Of a stretch of DNA of 64,000 bases, positions 34,741-42,314 are shown one piece after another (position 1 is the first letter of the stretch; every line of letters starts with the position of its first letter). The DNA is from UBA4416 sp040376995 (GTDB lineage: Bacteria; Bacteroidota; Bacteroidia; B-17B0; Aurantibacillaceae). The stretch lies in NCBI GenBank assembly GCA_040376995.1, contig JBEIPP010000001.1, positions 1 through 64,000 on the forward strand. Direction: 5' to 3'. Under the pieces are notes generated by a model that was given only the letters and a program-made list of their open reading frames with translations, did no database searches and had not been told where the DNA came from. A program made the position numbers and the translations under genes.

Positions 34741-36153
34741 TTAGTGAGCGGCACTTGATTTAGACTTATCTAATTGAATACCTTGTTTTTTGAAAATGGA
34801 AGTTACTTTAAATGCATACCATGCTAAGTATGCAAAACAAAATACTGTAACGATATACGATAGGTGTGGATTTAATATATCTACTAAAAATCCTTGAAAT
34901 GGCGGAATAATAGCGCCTCCTAAAATCATCATGATGAGTAATGATGAACCTTGATTTGTATATTTTCCTAAACCATTAATAGCTAATGCAAAAATACATG
35001 GCCACATCACTGAGCAAAATAATCCACCACTTATAAATGAGTACAACGCTAAATTACCTGTGCTTACTAAACCAATAATCATCATCGCACATGCTGTTAA
35101 ACTCAATATCATTAATGTACGAGCTGGATTATCACCAGAAAAAATAAAGATTAATGTTGCTAATAAAATGTAAGGAATGTAAAATAAGTAATCTTCTACA
35201 TGACTTCCTCTTAAATAATTTACACCGTAAATAACACCAAATGCAATAAAAGGCGTAATAAATTGCATGATAATTTTTACTTTTTTACTAAAATTAAAAA
35301 CCGCTAATGCACCTGTCCAACGCCCAATCATTAAACTGCCCCAGTACAGAGAAATAAAATGTGAAATTTTTGTATGATCAATTCCTTTAATTTCGGGCAT
35401 TGCTAAAAGTGCTCCCATATTACTTTGTATAGTTACTTCTACACCAACATACACAAAGATGGCAATCATCCCTAAGGTTAATTGTGGATATTTTAAAGCT
35501 CCTAAATCTTTATCTAGTTTTTCGGAATTAGTTACTTCAGGTAATTTAGAAAACCATAAGATACTGGCGCATAATATAAATAAAGCAAATAAAATTAAAG
35601 CTGGAACTTTTACAGCCTCTATGCTACTATCTGCTGCTGCAGGAGCACTAATGTTTCCAAATAAAGCGTAACTTAATAAAACAGGACCAATGGTTGTTCC
35701 GAAAGAATTGATTCCTCCTGCTAAGCTTAAACGTTGAGCACCTGTTTCTTTAGCCCCAAAATTTATGACAAATGGATTGGCTACAATTTGTTGTAAAGCA
35801 AAACCTAAACCAATGACGAATAATGCGCATAACAGTAAGGGATAAGAATTTAAACTTGCTGCTGGAATAAAAAATAAAGAACCAACTCCAGAAATTAATA
35901 AACCTAGTATCAATGCTTTTTTATAACCAATTTTATTAATTGGATCACCAATAGAACGTGAAGTAAAAAAATAAATAATTGAACCAACAGCGTAGGCTGC
36001 GTAAAAAGCTAAATCAACTAATTGAGATTGAAATTGAGTTAAAGTAAATTTTTCTTTAAATAATGGAATTAAAATCCCATTACTAGCTGCCACAAAACCC
36101 CAAAAGAAAAATACACTTATTAGCGCTACAAAAGATGATTGTAATTTTTGCAT
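34741..36153 (-). CDS. Sugar MFS transporter (FHS family, L-fucose permease-like)
   Basis: A 470-residue major facilitator protein with 12 predicted membrane segments. Matches to the fucose/glucose/galactose-H+ symporter family include FFFWGFVAASNGILIPLFKE at the N-terminus, LGFALQQIVANPFV near residue 118, an acidic residue in VGVEVTIQSNMG, and the SGGLFCSVMWPCIFALAINGLGKYTNQGSSLLIMMILGGAIIPP region near 375. Proton-coupled import of a hexose or deoxyhexose is expected. L-fucose would fit the GDP-fucose genes 25 kb away, but this is inference. Confidence 0.92.
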   Translation of the reverse strand: MQKLQSSFVALISVFFFWGFVAASNGILIPLFKEKFTLTQFQSQLVDLAFYAAYAVGSIIYFFTSRSIGDPINKIGYKKALILGLLISGVGSLFFIPAASLNSYPLLLCALFVIGLGFALQQIVANPFVINFGAKETGAQRLSLAGGINSFGTTIGPVLLSYALFGNISAPAAADSSIEAVKVPALILFALFILCASILWFSKLPEVTNSEKLDKDLGALKYPQLTLGMIAIFVYVGVEVTIQSNMGALLAMPEIKGIDHTKISHFISLYWGSLMIGRWTGALAVFNFSKKVKIIMQFITPFIAFGVIYGVNYLRGSHVEDYLFYIPYILLATLIFIFSGDNPARTLMILSLTACAMMIIGLVSTGNLALYSFISGGLFCSVMWPCIFALAINGLGKYTNQGSSLLIMMILGGAIIPPFQGFLVDILNPHLSYIVTVFCFAYLAWYAFKVTSIFKKQGIQLDKSKSSAAH

Positions 36154-36260
36154 AAAATAGTTTTAATAATTACCTAAGATAGATGTTTTAGCTTGGGTTC
36201 ATTTTCATTCCTAAACCCATTTATTAACAACCATCTTTTTACTACTTATTGGGTAAATTC

Positions 36261-36288
36261 GTAATTCGTAATTCGTAATTCGTAATTT
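36261..36288. repeat. Heptamer array upstream of the rRNA methyltransferase gene
   Basis: GTAATTC repeated three times, then GTAATTT, in perfect 7-base tandem, ending 6 bases before the ATG at 36295. It occupies the place of the ribosome binding site. The same architecture with other units is seen before atpH and atpG. Confidence 0.8.
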
Positions 36289-36294
36289 CACAAC

Positions 36295-37167
36295 ATGCAA
36301 TTACTTACTCCAACACATTGGCAAGACTACGAATTAATAGATTGTGGTGATTTTGAAAAATTAGAACGCTTTGGTAAATACATTACCATTCGTCCTGAAC
36401 CACAAGCTGTTTGGAAGAAACGCTATTCTTATAGTGAATGGGAAAAACAAGCGCATGTAAAATTTGTGCCTAAAAGTAGCTCCAGCGGAGAATGGAAAGC
36501 CTTGAAAAAGATGCCAGATCAATGGACGATTAATTATCCATTAGGTAAAACAGAAATCACCTTGCGTTTAGGTTTAACATCATTTAAGCATGTTGGTGTA
36601 TTTCCAGAACAAGCTTGTAATTGGGATGTGATATATGATTATTTGGTAGATTTAGAAAAGCCAAAATTCTTAAATTTATTTGCTTACACGGGTGGCGCTA
36701 GTATTGCTGCCAGGGCCGCGGGTGCTGATGTAACACATGTGGATAGTATTAAACAAGTGGTAAATTGGGCAAATGAAAATATGCAAAAATCAAACCTAGA
36801 TAATATTCGTTGGATGATTGATGATGCTCTGAAATTTGTAAAGAAGGAACAACGCCGAGGAAATTTATACCAAGGTATTATTTTAGATCCTCCAGCATTT
36901 GGTCACGGACCAAATGGCGAGAAGTGGAAACTCGAAGATAATATTTTAGAAATGATTGATAGTGTATTAGAAATTGTTGATCCTAAACAACACTTGTTAA
37001 TTTTAAATGCCTATTCCTTAGGGTTTTCGGCATTAGTACCAGAAAATTTATTACAACCATTTGCAGCTAAACATAAATCTATTTTAAGTATTGGCGAATT
37101 ATATTTAAACGCAAAGAGTGGCGTTAAATTACCATTGGGGGTTTGGGGAAGATTAGAGAAAAAATAA
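36295..37167 (+). CDS. Class I SAM-dependent rRNA methyltransferase (RlmI-like)
   Basis: A 290-residue methyltransferase of the RlmI/RlmL-C type without the N-terminal PUA domain. Motifs seen: FLNLFAYTGGASIAARAAGADVTHVDS (SAM site, near residue 125-150), DDALKFVKKEQRRG, and ILDPPAFGHGPNGEKW near 200, the catalytic DPP motif. Expected to methylate 23S rRNA, position unknown. It is 3 bases upstream of trmD, so both RNA-modification genes are probably translated from one transcript. Confidence 0.9.
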   Translation: MQLLTPTHWQDYELIDCGDFEKLERFGKYITIRPEPQAVWKKRYSYSEWEKQAHVKFVPKSSSSGEWKALKKMPDQWTINYPLGKTEITLRLGLTSFKHVGVFPEQACNWDVIYDYLVDLEKPKFLNLFAYTGGASIAARAAGADVTHVDSIKQVVNWANENMQKSNLDNIRWMIDDALKFVKKEQRRGNLYQGIILDPPAFGHGPNGEKWKLEDNILEMIDSVLEIVDPKQHLLILNAYSLGFSALVPENLLQPFAAKHKSILSIGELYLNAKSGVKLPLGVWGRLEKK

Positions 37168-37170
37168 TAT

Positions 37171-37845
37171 ATGCATATTGATATTATTACGGTTCATCCG
37201 CCTTTATTAGAAAGTCCATTTAGTCATAGCATTTTAAAACGTGCTGCCCAAAAGGGTTTGGTAACTGTTAATGTGGTTGACTTAAGAGAATATGGGATTG
37301 AACCTCACCGAAAAGTGGATGATTATGCATTTGGTGGTGGTGCAGGAATGGTGATGATGATTGAACCTATTGCGAATTGCATCAATGATTTAAAAAAACA
37401 ACGTACTTACGACGAGATAATTTACATGACTCCTGACGGAGAAACTCTAAAACAAAATACTTGTAATCATCTCTCAACACTTAATAACATTATGATATTA
37501 TGTGGCCATTACAAAGGCATTGATGAACGCATTAGAGAGCATTTTATCACTAAGGAAATTTCTATTGGAGATTATGTATTAAGTGGGGGAGAGTTGCCAG
37601 CAGCTGTTTTATGTGATGGCATTATTCGTTTAATTCCAGGCGTTTTAAATGATGAAACATCTGCTTTGTCAGATTCTTTTCAAGATAATTTATTGTCGCC
37701 ACCAGTTTATACTCGTCCGGCTGATTATAATGGATGGAAGGTGCCTGATATTTTAACGAGTGGAAACACTAAAAAAGTGGAAGAGTGGAGGCACGAGCAA
37801 TCTATAGAAAGAACACGCATTCGTCGCCCCGATTTATTGTTGTAA
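37171..37845 (+). CDS. trmD: tRNA (guanine-N1)-methyltransferase
   Basis: Methylates G37 of tRNAs next to the anticodon and prevents +1 frameshifting. 224 residues, typical length for the trefoil-knot SPOUT enzyme. Family motifs include DDYAFGGGAGMVMMIEP near residue 50, LCGHYKGIDERI near 112, SIGDYVLSGGELPA near 131 and PPVYTRPADYNGWKVPDIL near 176. It follows the rRNA methyltransferase by 3 bases. Confidence 0.98.
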   Translation: MHIDIITVHPPLLESPFSHSILKRAAQKGLVTVNVVDLREYGIEPHRKVDDYAFGGGAGMVMMIEPIANCINDLKKQRTYDEIIYMTPDGETLKQNTCNHLSTLNNIMILCGHYKGIDERIREHFITKEISIGDYVLSGGELPAAVLCDGIIRLIPGVLNDETSALSDSFQDNLLSPPVYTRPADYNGWKVPDILTSGNTKKVEEWRHEQSIERTRIRRPDLLL

Positions 37846-37945
37846 GGCTCCATCTAACAAACATTCATCTGTTAATTATTCATTTTTATATTTCGATTGC
37901 GTTTTTATATCCTGCTTAATTTAGTAGATATTAAAATTAGTAAAC

Positions 37946-38815
37946 GTGTCGAATAGAACTGCTACTCAAAAATTAAAAACATCTTCGGTTACTGTTGTCA
38001 TTAGTTTGGCATTAGTTTTATTTATGCTAGGCTTATTAGGCTTAGTTGTAATCAATGCTAAAAAATTATCTAATCATATTAAAGAAAATGTTGGTTTTCA
38101 AGTCGTATTAAAAGATACAACAACAACTGCCGAATTAGATATTTTAAAACAAGAAATTAGTTCGTCGGCATTTACTAAACAGGTTGATTATATTAGTAAA
38201 GACGAAGCAGCTAAGAAATTACAAAAAGATTTAGGAGAAGATTTTATCACGTTTTTAGGATATAATCCTTTGTTATCATCCTTAGATGTAAAGTTAAATT
38301 CGGATTATGCGAACATTGATAGTTTATCCAGTTTTGAAAAACAAATCATGCAAAAACATTTTGTGAAAGAAGTCATCTATCATAAAGACATGATTAAGCA
38401 AGTAAATGATAATGCTAAAGTGATTAGTTTGTATATTTTAATCTTTAGCGGTTTGTTATTAGTTGTAGCTATTGCATTAATTAATAATACCATTCGTTTG
38501 TCAATTTACGCGAAACGTTTTTTAATTAGAACTATGTATTTGGTAGGCGCTACTCAAGGCTTTATTCGTATGCCGTTTATTTTAAAAGGTGTTCGTCAAG
38601 GAGTTATCGCAGGCTTATTAGCGGGGTTTTTATTAGCAGGTTTTTTAGTATTAAGTACAAATTATATTCCTGATTTGTTACAGTTACAAGACCCTAATTT
38701 ATTGGCAGCACTATTTGCTGGTATTGTAGCCTTGGGAGTTTTAATTTCTGGATTAAGTGCAGCACTTTCTGTTAGTAGATATTTACGTTTAAAAACAGAC
38801 GATTTATATTTTTAA
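37946..38815 (+). CDS. ftsX: Cell division protein FtsX
   Basis: Permease-like subunit of the FtsEX complex that controls peptidoglycan hydrolases during division. 289 residues with a GTG start at 37946. One N-terminal membrane helix (about 22-42) precedes a periplasmic domain with the GYNPLLSSLDVKL motif. Three further helices follow in the C-terminal half, together with the FLIRTMYLVGATQGFIRMPF coupling segment. ftsE is not adjacent. In many Bacteroidota ftsX is followed by DUF3098 and uppP; here it is followed by DUF4846. Confidence 0.95.
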   Translation: MSNRTATQKLKTSSVTVVISLALVLFMLGLLGLVVINAKKLSNHIKENVGFQVVLKDTTTTAELDILKQEISSSAFTKQVDYISKDEAAKKLQKDLGEDFITFLGYNPLLSSLDVKLNSDYANIDSLSSFEKQIMQKHFVKEVIYHKDMIKQVNDNAKVISLYILIFSGLLLVVAIALINNTIRLSIYAKRFLIRTMYLVGATQGFIRMPFILKGVRQGVIAGLLAGFLLAGFLVLSTNYIPDLLQLQDPNLLAALFAGIVALGVLISGLSAALSVSRYLRLKTDDLYF

Positions 38816-38817
38816 GA

Positions 38818-39666
38818 ATTATAAAGTTAAGTAAGACATATTTTAAGCTTGGTATATTAACCTGCGCGATATGTTTAGTTTGTTTATTTACTTTTAGTAA
38901 ACAACAGCCTTCAACTTTAGTTATTCCTTCGGGAACAACGATTGCAGAGCGATTTTCTCCACCTACAAATTACACGAGAATAAAATCAGATAAAAATTCA
39001 TTTGCTGAATTTTTACAAAATACCTCATTAAAACCACATGGCACTTTAGTACATTATTATAATGGAGAAGAAAAATCAAATAAAGTAGCAGCCGCTGTTT
39101 TGAGTTATGATGTGGGGAATAAAGATTTACAACAGTGTGCTGATGCTGTGATGCGTTTACGTGCCGAATATTTATATAAAACCAAACAGTTTGACGCTTT
39201 GCATTTTAACTTTACTTCTGGGTTTAAAGCGGATTATAGTAAGTGGAGAAATGGTTATCACATTGCTGTAAAAGGTAATAATGTAAGTTGGATAAAAACC
39301 ACTAAAGAATGCGAATCATACCAATCGTTTAGAGAGTATTTAAATGTTGTTTTTATGTATGCAGGCACTGCTTCTTTAACAAAAGAATTAAAACAAATTA
39401 CTTTGTCTCAAATGCAAATTGGAGATGTGTTTATAAAAGGAGGATCTCCTGGTCACGCTGTTATTGTGGTGGATATGGCTAAGAATCCTAAAACCAACAA
39501 AAAAGTATTTATGATTGCCCAAAGCTATATGCCTGCGCAAGACATTCATATATTAATTAATGTAAGCAAATCTTCTATTTCGCCTTGGTATGATTTAGTA
39601 GAAACCGCTTCTGAAGTTCAAACACCCGAATGGACTTTTGAAGGAAATCAGTTGAAACGGTTTTAA
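38818..39666 (+). CDS. DUF4846 domain protein; probable ATT start
   Basis: An exported or membrane-anchored protein of 283 residues matching DUF4846: FAEFLQNTSLKPHG, a VKGNNVSWIK segment, IGDVFIKGGSPGHAVIVVDMA and AQSYMPAQDIHIL. The first ordinary start, TTG at 39100, would delete about 94 conserved residues. The frame is open back to a stop at 38776-38778, and between there and 39100 there is no ATG, GTG or TTG. An ATT at 38818, 2 bases after the ftsX stop, would give a normal signal anchor (MIKLSKTYFKLGILTCAICL). I therefore place the start there. Function unknown; the DUF4846 fold contains a Cys/His-like GHAV motif. Confidence 0.82.
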   Translation: MIKLSKTYFKLGILTCAICLVCLFTFSKQQPSTLVIPSGTTIAERFSPPTNYTRIKSDKNSFAEFLQNTSLKPHGTLVHYYNGEEKSNKVAAAVLSYDVGNKDLQQCADAVMRLRAEYLYKTKQFDALHFNFTSGFKADYSKWRNGYHIAVKGNNVSWIKTTKECESYQSFREYLNVVFMYAGTASLTKELKQITLSQMQIGDVFIKGGSPGHAVIVVDMAKNPKTNKKVFMIAQSYMPAQDIHILINVSKSSISPWYDLVETASEVQTPEWTFEGNQLKRF

Positions 39667-39700
39667 ATAAAAAAGACCGCCTTTTCAGACAGTCTTTAAG
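39665..39700 (-). terminator. Terminator downstream of tRNA-His
   Basis: On the minus strand AAAGACTGTC, loop, GGCGGTCTTTTTT forms an imperfect stem (AAAGAC with GTCTTT) followed by a T run, starting 4 bases after the tRNA 3' end. On the plus strand it also ends the DUF4846 transcript. Confidence 0.65.
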
Positions 39701-39703
39701 AGG

Positions 39704-39778
39704 GGTAAATGAAGGGGCTCGAACCCTCGACCCTCGGTACCACAAACCGATGCTCTAACCAACTGAGCTACATCTACC
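39704..39778 (-). tRNA. tRNA-His (GTG anticodon)
   Basis: Cloverleaf on the minus strand: acceptor GTAGATG / CATTTAC (one G-T wobble), D arm GCTC / GAGC, anticodon stem TCGGT / ACCGA with loop TTGTGGT (anticodon GTG), and T arm GAGGG / CCCTT with loop TTCGAGC. A G at position -1 faces C73, the identity element of histidine tRNA. The CCA end is not fully encoded (CCT follows). Confidence 0.96.
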
Positions 39779-39789
39779 ATTTTGGGCTA

Positions 39790-39797
39790 CAAATGTA
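39790..39797 (-). promoter_or_regulatory. tRNA-His promoter, -7 box
   Basis: TACATTTG on the minus strand matches TAnnTTTG exactly and ends 12 bases before the tRNA 5' end. The 12 bases ACATTTGTAGCC are shared with the desaturase promoter region at 3636-3647. Confidence 0.65.
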
Positions 39798-39960
39798 ATA
39801 AAATATTTTATTACACGAAAAAATTTGTCAGAAAAAATGGTTTTACAGTAAAAAGAGCTTTGTAATTATAACATGAAAGCCTAGTTGAAAAACTATGGAG
39901 TCAAACCTGAACATTTCTAATTTGTTTAAACAATGAGGTTTGGAGAAGCTTGATATACTT

Positions 39961-40111
39961 ACATTTCGCTCCTAAGGAGCTAGTATTATGGTATGCTTTT
40001 GTTATTATAAACATAATGCTCCTAATGGAGCAAATCTAACGCCTCAGAGAGGCTATATGTTTGTAATAATATCACATTAGCTAGTTTTAAAGCTCCGTAG
40101 GAGCGGAATGT
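39961..40111. repeat. Multi-hairpin dispersed repeat between nadB and tRNA-His
   Basis: About 150 bases holding four successive palindromes: GCTCCTAAGGAGC, GCTCCTAATGGAGC, GCCTCAGAGAGGC and GCTCCGTAGGAGC. The outer ends are inverted repeats (ACATTTCGCTCCTAAGGAGCT against ACATTCCGCTCCTACGGAGCT read from the other strand). No ORF is present. It fills the middle of the 370-base gap between the 5' end of tRNA-His and the nadB stop. The remainder (39798-39960) is AT-rich and shows no gene. Confidence 0.75.
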
Positions 40112-40148
40112 TTTCTTAACTAAACGACATTGTGTAATCGAACCGACA

Positions 40149-41708
40149 TTATTTTTTATAGTTTACCATATAGTGTAAGCCTACAGACTCTTTACGTTGT
40201 ATGGCATGTTTAATAATAAGATACCCAATACAAATTAAGTTCCGCAATTCACATAACTTTTGGGTAACGGTTGTTTTTTCGTAAAGAGCTTCGTTTTCTT
40301 TATATAAAATCTCTAAACGGTCAAAGGCACGTTTTAAGCGTAATTCAGAACGAACGATACCCACGTAGTTGCTCATAATTTGCTGTACTTCGCGTTGAGA
40401 TTGGGTGATTAAAATCATTTCTTCGGCATGTTCAGTTCCCTCCGCATCCCAATTTGGAATTTCTTCAGTAAAAACAAGTTTTGGAAGATTTTCTAAGCCC
40501 TTTTTGGCAGCTCTGTGAGCAAAAACAACAGCTTCTAACAAAGAATTACTAGCTAAACGATTAGCACCATGTAAGCCTGTACAAGCGCACTCACCTACGG
40601 CAAATAAATTTTCGATAGTTGACTGACCTTCTTTATTTACTAAAATACCTCCACATAAATAATGCATGGCAGGAACTACCGGAATCATTTTTACAAAAGG
40701 ATCAATCCCCAATTTCATACATTTTTCGTAAATATTTGGAAAATGTTCAATAAAGGCTTTTCTATCAATGTGTCTGCAATCTAAATAAACAAAATCTTCT
40801 CCTCTGGTCTTTAATTCATTGTCAATAGCTCTAGCAACAATATCTCGTGGCGCTAAGGATAAGCGTTCGTCATATTTTTGCATGAATTCTTTCCCATCAG
40901 TTGTTTTTAAAATCGCTCCAAATCCACGAATAGCTTCGGTAATTAAAAAGCTAGGGTGTTCTAAAGGATTATATAATGAGGTAGGGTGAAATTGAACAAA
41001 TTCCATATCCTTCACTCGTCCTTTTGCCCTATAAACCATGGCAATTCCATCACCTGTTGCAATAGTTGGGTTGGTAGTAGTAGCATACACATGGCCTGCA
41101 CCACCTGTTGCCATCATGGTAATTTTAGAAAGAACGGTGTCTATTTTTTGTGTTTTTGTATTTAAAATATAGGCCCCAAAACATTTTACATCTTTTGATT
41201 GAGAAGTTACTACTTCACCTAAATGATGTTGTGTAATAATATCAATAGCATAGTGATGATCAAGTACAGTAATGTTTTTATGTTTTCGAATTTGCGCAAT
41301 TAATGCGCGTTCAATTTCGTAGCCTGTAATATCTTTATAATGTAAAATTCGATGTTCAGAATGCCCACCTTCTTTGGCTAAATCATAGAAACCTTCCTTG
41401 TTTTTATCAAAATTGGCGCCTAATTCAATGAGTTCTCGCACTCTTTCGGTCCCTTCTGTAACAACTACTCTTACAGCTTCTTCGTCACATAATCCTGCTC
41501 CTGCAATTAATGTATCTTGTATATGCTTTTCAATAGAATCTTTATCGTGCCACACTGCCGCTATGCCACCTTGTGCATATTTTGTATTGGATTCGTCTTC
41601 GTTACTTTTAGTAACAATATATACAGTGCCGTGCTCGGCTACTTTAAGCGCGTAACTTAAACCAGCAATGCCGCTACCTATAATTAAAAAATCTACTTTT
41701 TGTTGCAT
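40149..41708 (-). CDS. nadB: L-aspartate oxidase
   Basis: FAD enzyme that oxidises L-aspartate to iminoaspartate, first step of NAD synthesis. 519 residues with the N-terminal FAD motif IIGSGIAGLSYALKVAE at residues 9-25, SNTKYAQGGIAAVWH near 41, EGGHSEHRILHYKD near 115, FVQFHPTSLY near 240 and the GANRLASNSLLEAVVFAHRAA block near 385. nadA and nadC are not next to it. The start codon is 3 bases after the ribE stop, so the two genes are probably translated from one message. Confidence 0.97.
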   Translation of the reverse strand: MQQKVDFLIIGSGIAGLSYALKVAEHGTVYIVTKSNEDESNTKYAQGGIAAVWHDKDSIEKHIQDTLIAGAGLCDEEAVRVVVTEGTERVRELIELGANFDKNKEGFYDLAKEGGHSEHRILHYKDITGYEIERALIAQIRKHKNITVLDHHYAIDIITQHHLGEVVTSQSKDVKCFGAYILNTKTQKIDTVLSKITMMATGGAGHVYATTTNPTIATGDGIAMVYRAKGRVKDMEFVQFHPTSLYNPLEHPSFLITEAIRGFGAILKTTDGKEFMQKYDERLSLAPRDIVARAIDNELKTRGEDFVYLDCRHIDRKAFIEHFPNIYEKCMKLGIDPFVKMIPVVPAMHYLCGGILVNKEGQSTIENLFAVGECACTGLHGANRLASNSLLEAVVFAHRAAKKGLENLPKLVFTEEIPNWDAEGTEHAEEMILITQSQREVQQIMSNYVGIVRSELRLKRAFDRLEILYKENEALYEKTTVTQKLCELRNLICIGYLIIKHAIQRKESVGLHYMVNYKK

Positions 41709-41711
41709 GGT

Positions 41712-42296
41712 TTATTTTTTAAGTAATCGAGCAACGTATTTACCTACAATGTCAAATTCTAAATTAACAACATCGTTTACTTTTAAATGTTTAAATACAG
41801 TGTTTTCAAAAGTATAAGGAATAATGCAAACTGAAAACGAATCATCTTTTGAATCGACTACTGTTAAGCTTGTGCCGTTGATGGTAATACTTCCTTTTTC
41901 TACAGTAACGTTTCCTAATTGACTATTGTATTTTATGGTGTAAGTCCAACTCCCTTGATTATCAAAAATGGAAGAAACAATACCTGTTTGGTCAACATGA
42001 CCTTGAACAATATGCCCATCAAATCGTCCATTAGCAGGCATGCAACGTTCTAAGTTTACATAATCACCTACTTTTAAAGTGCCTAAATTGGTTTTTTGTA
42101 GCGTTTCGTCAATGGCTGTAACCGTGTATTGATTCCCGTTTATTTTAATAACCGTTAAGCATACGCCATTGTGCGCCACACTTTGGTCTATTTTCAATTC
42201 ATGAGTAAAAGCACAACTAAATGTAAAATGCACATTGCTGTTTTCTTTTTCAATAACTTCTACTTTTGAGAGACCTTCTATAATTCCTGTAAACAT
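41712..42296 (-). CDS. ribE: Riboflavin synthase, alpha subunit
   Basis: Catalyses dismutation of two 6,7-dimethyl-8-ribityllumazine molecules to riboflavin. 194 residues made of two homologous lumazine-binding halves: MFTGIIEGLSKVEVIEKE / GVCLTVIKINGNQYTV in the first, GHIVQGHVDQTGIVSS / GTSLTVVDSKDDSFSV in the second. No FMN riboswitch is visible upstream; the 18-base gap from the previous gene leaves no room for one. Linking to nadB (FAD enzyme) is logical but not proof of shared control. Confidence 0.97.
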   Translation of the reverse strand: MFTGIIEGLSKVEVIEKENSNVHFTFSCAFTHELKIDQSVAHNGVCLTVIKINGNQYTVTAIDETLQKTNLGTLKVGDYVNLERCMPANGRFDGHIVQGHVDQTGIVSSIFDNQGSWTYTIKYNSQLGNVTVEKGSITINGTSLTVVDSKDDSFSVCIIPYTFENTVFKHLKVNDVVNLEFDIVGKYVARLLKK

Positions 42297-42314
42297 ATTG
42301 CAAATATACTAAAC

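Noticed and set aside
36261..36288. CRISPR-like array
   Set aside because: The units are 7 bases and directly adjacent, with no spacers. No cas genes are in the window. The same holds for the other 7-bp arrays.
42297..42314. FMN riboswitch before ribE
   Set aside because: Only 18 bases separate the genes and no conserved RFN element is visible elsewhere upstream.
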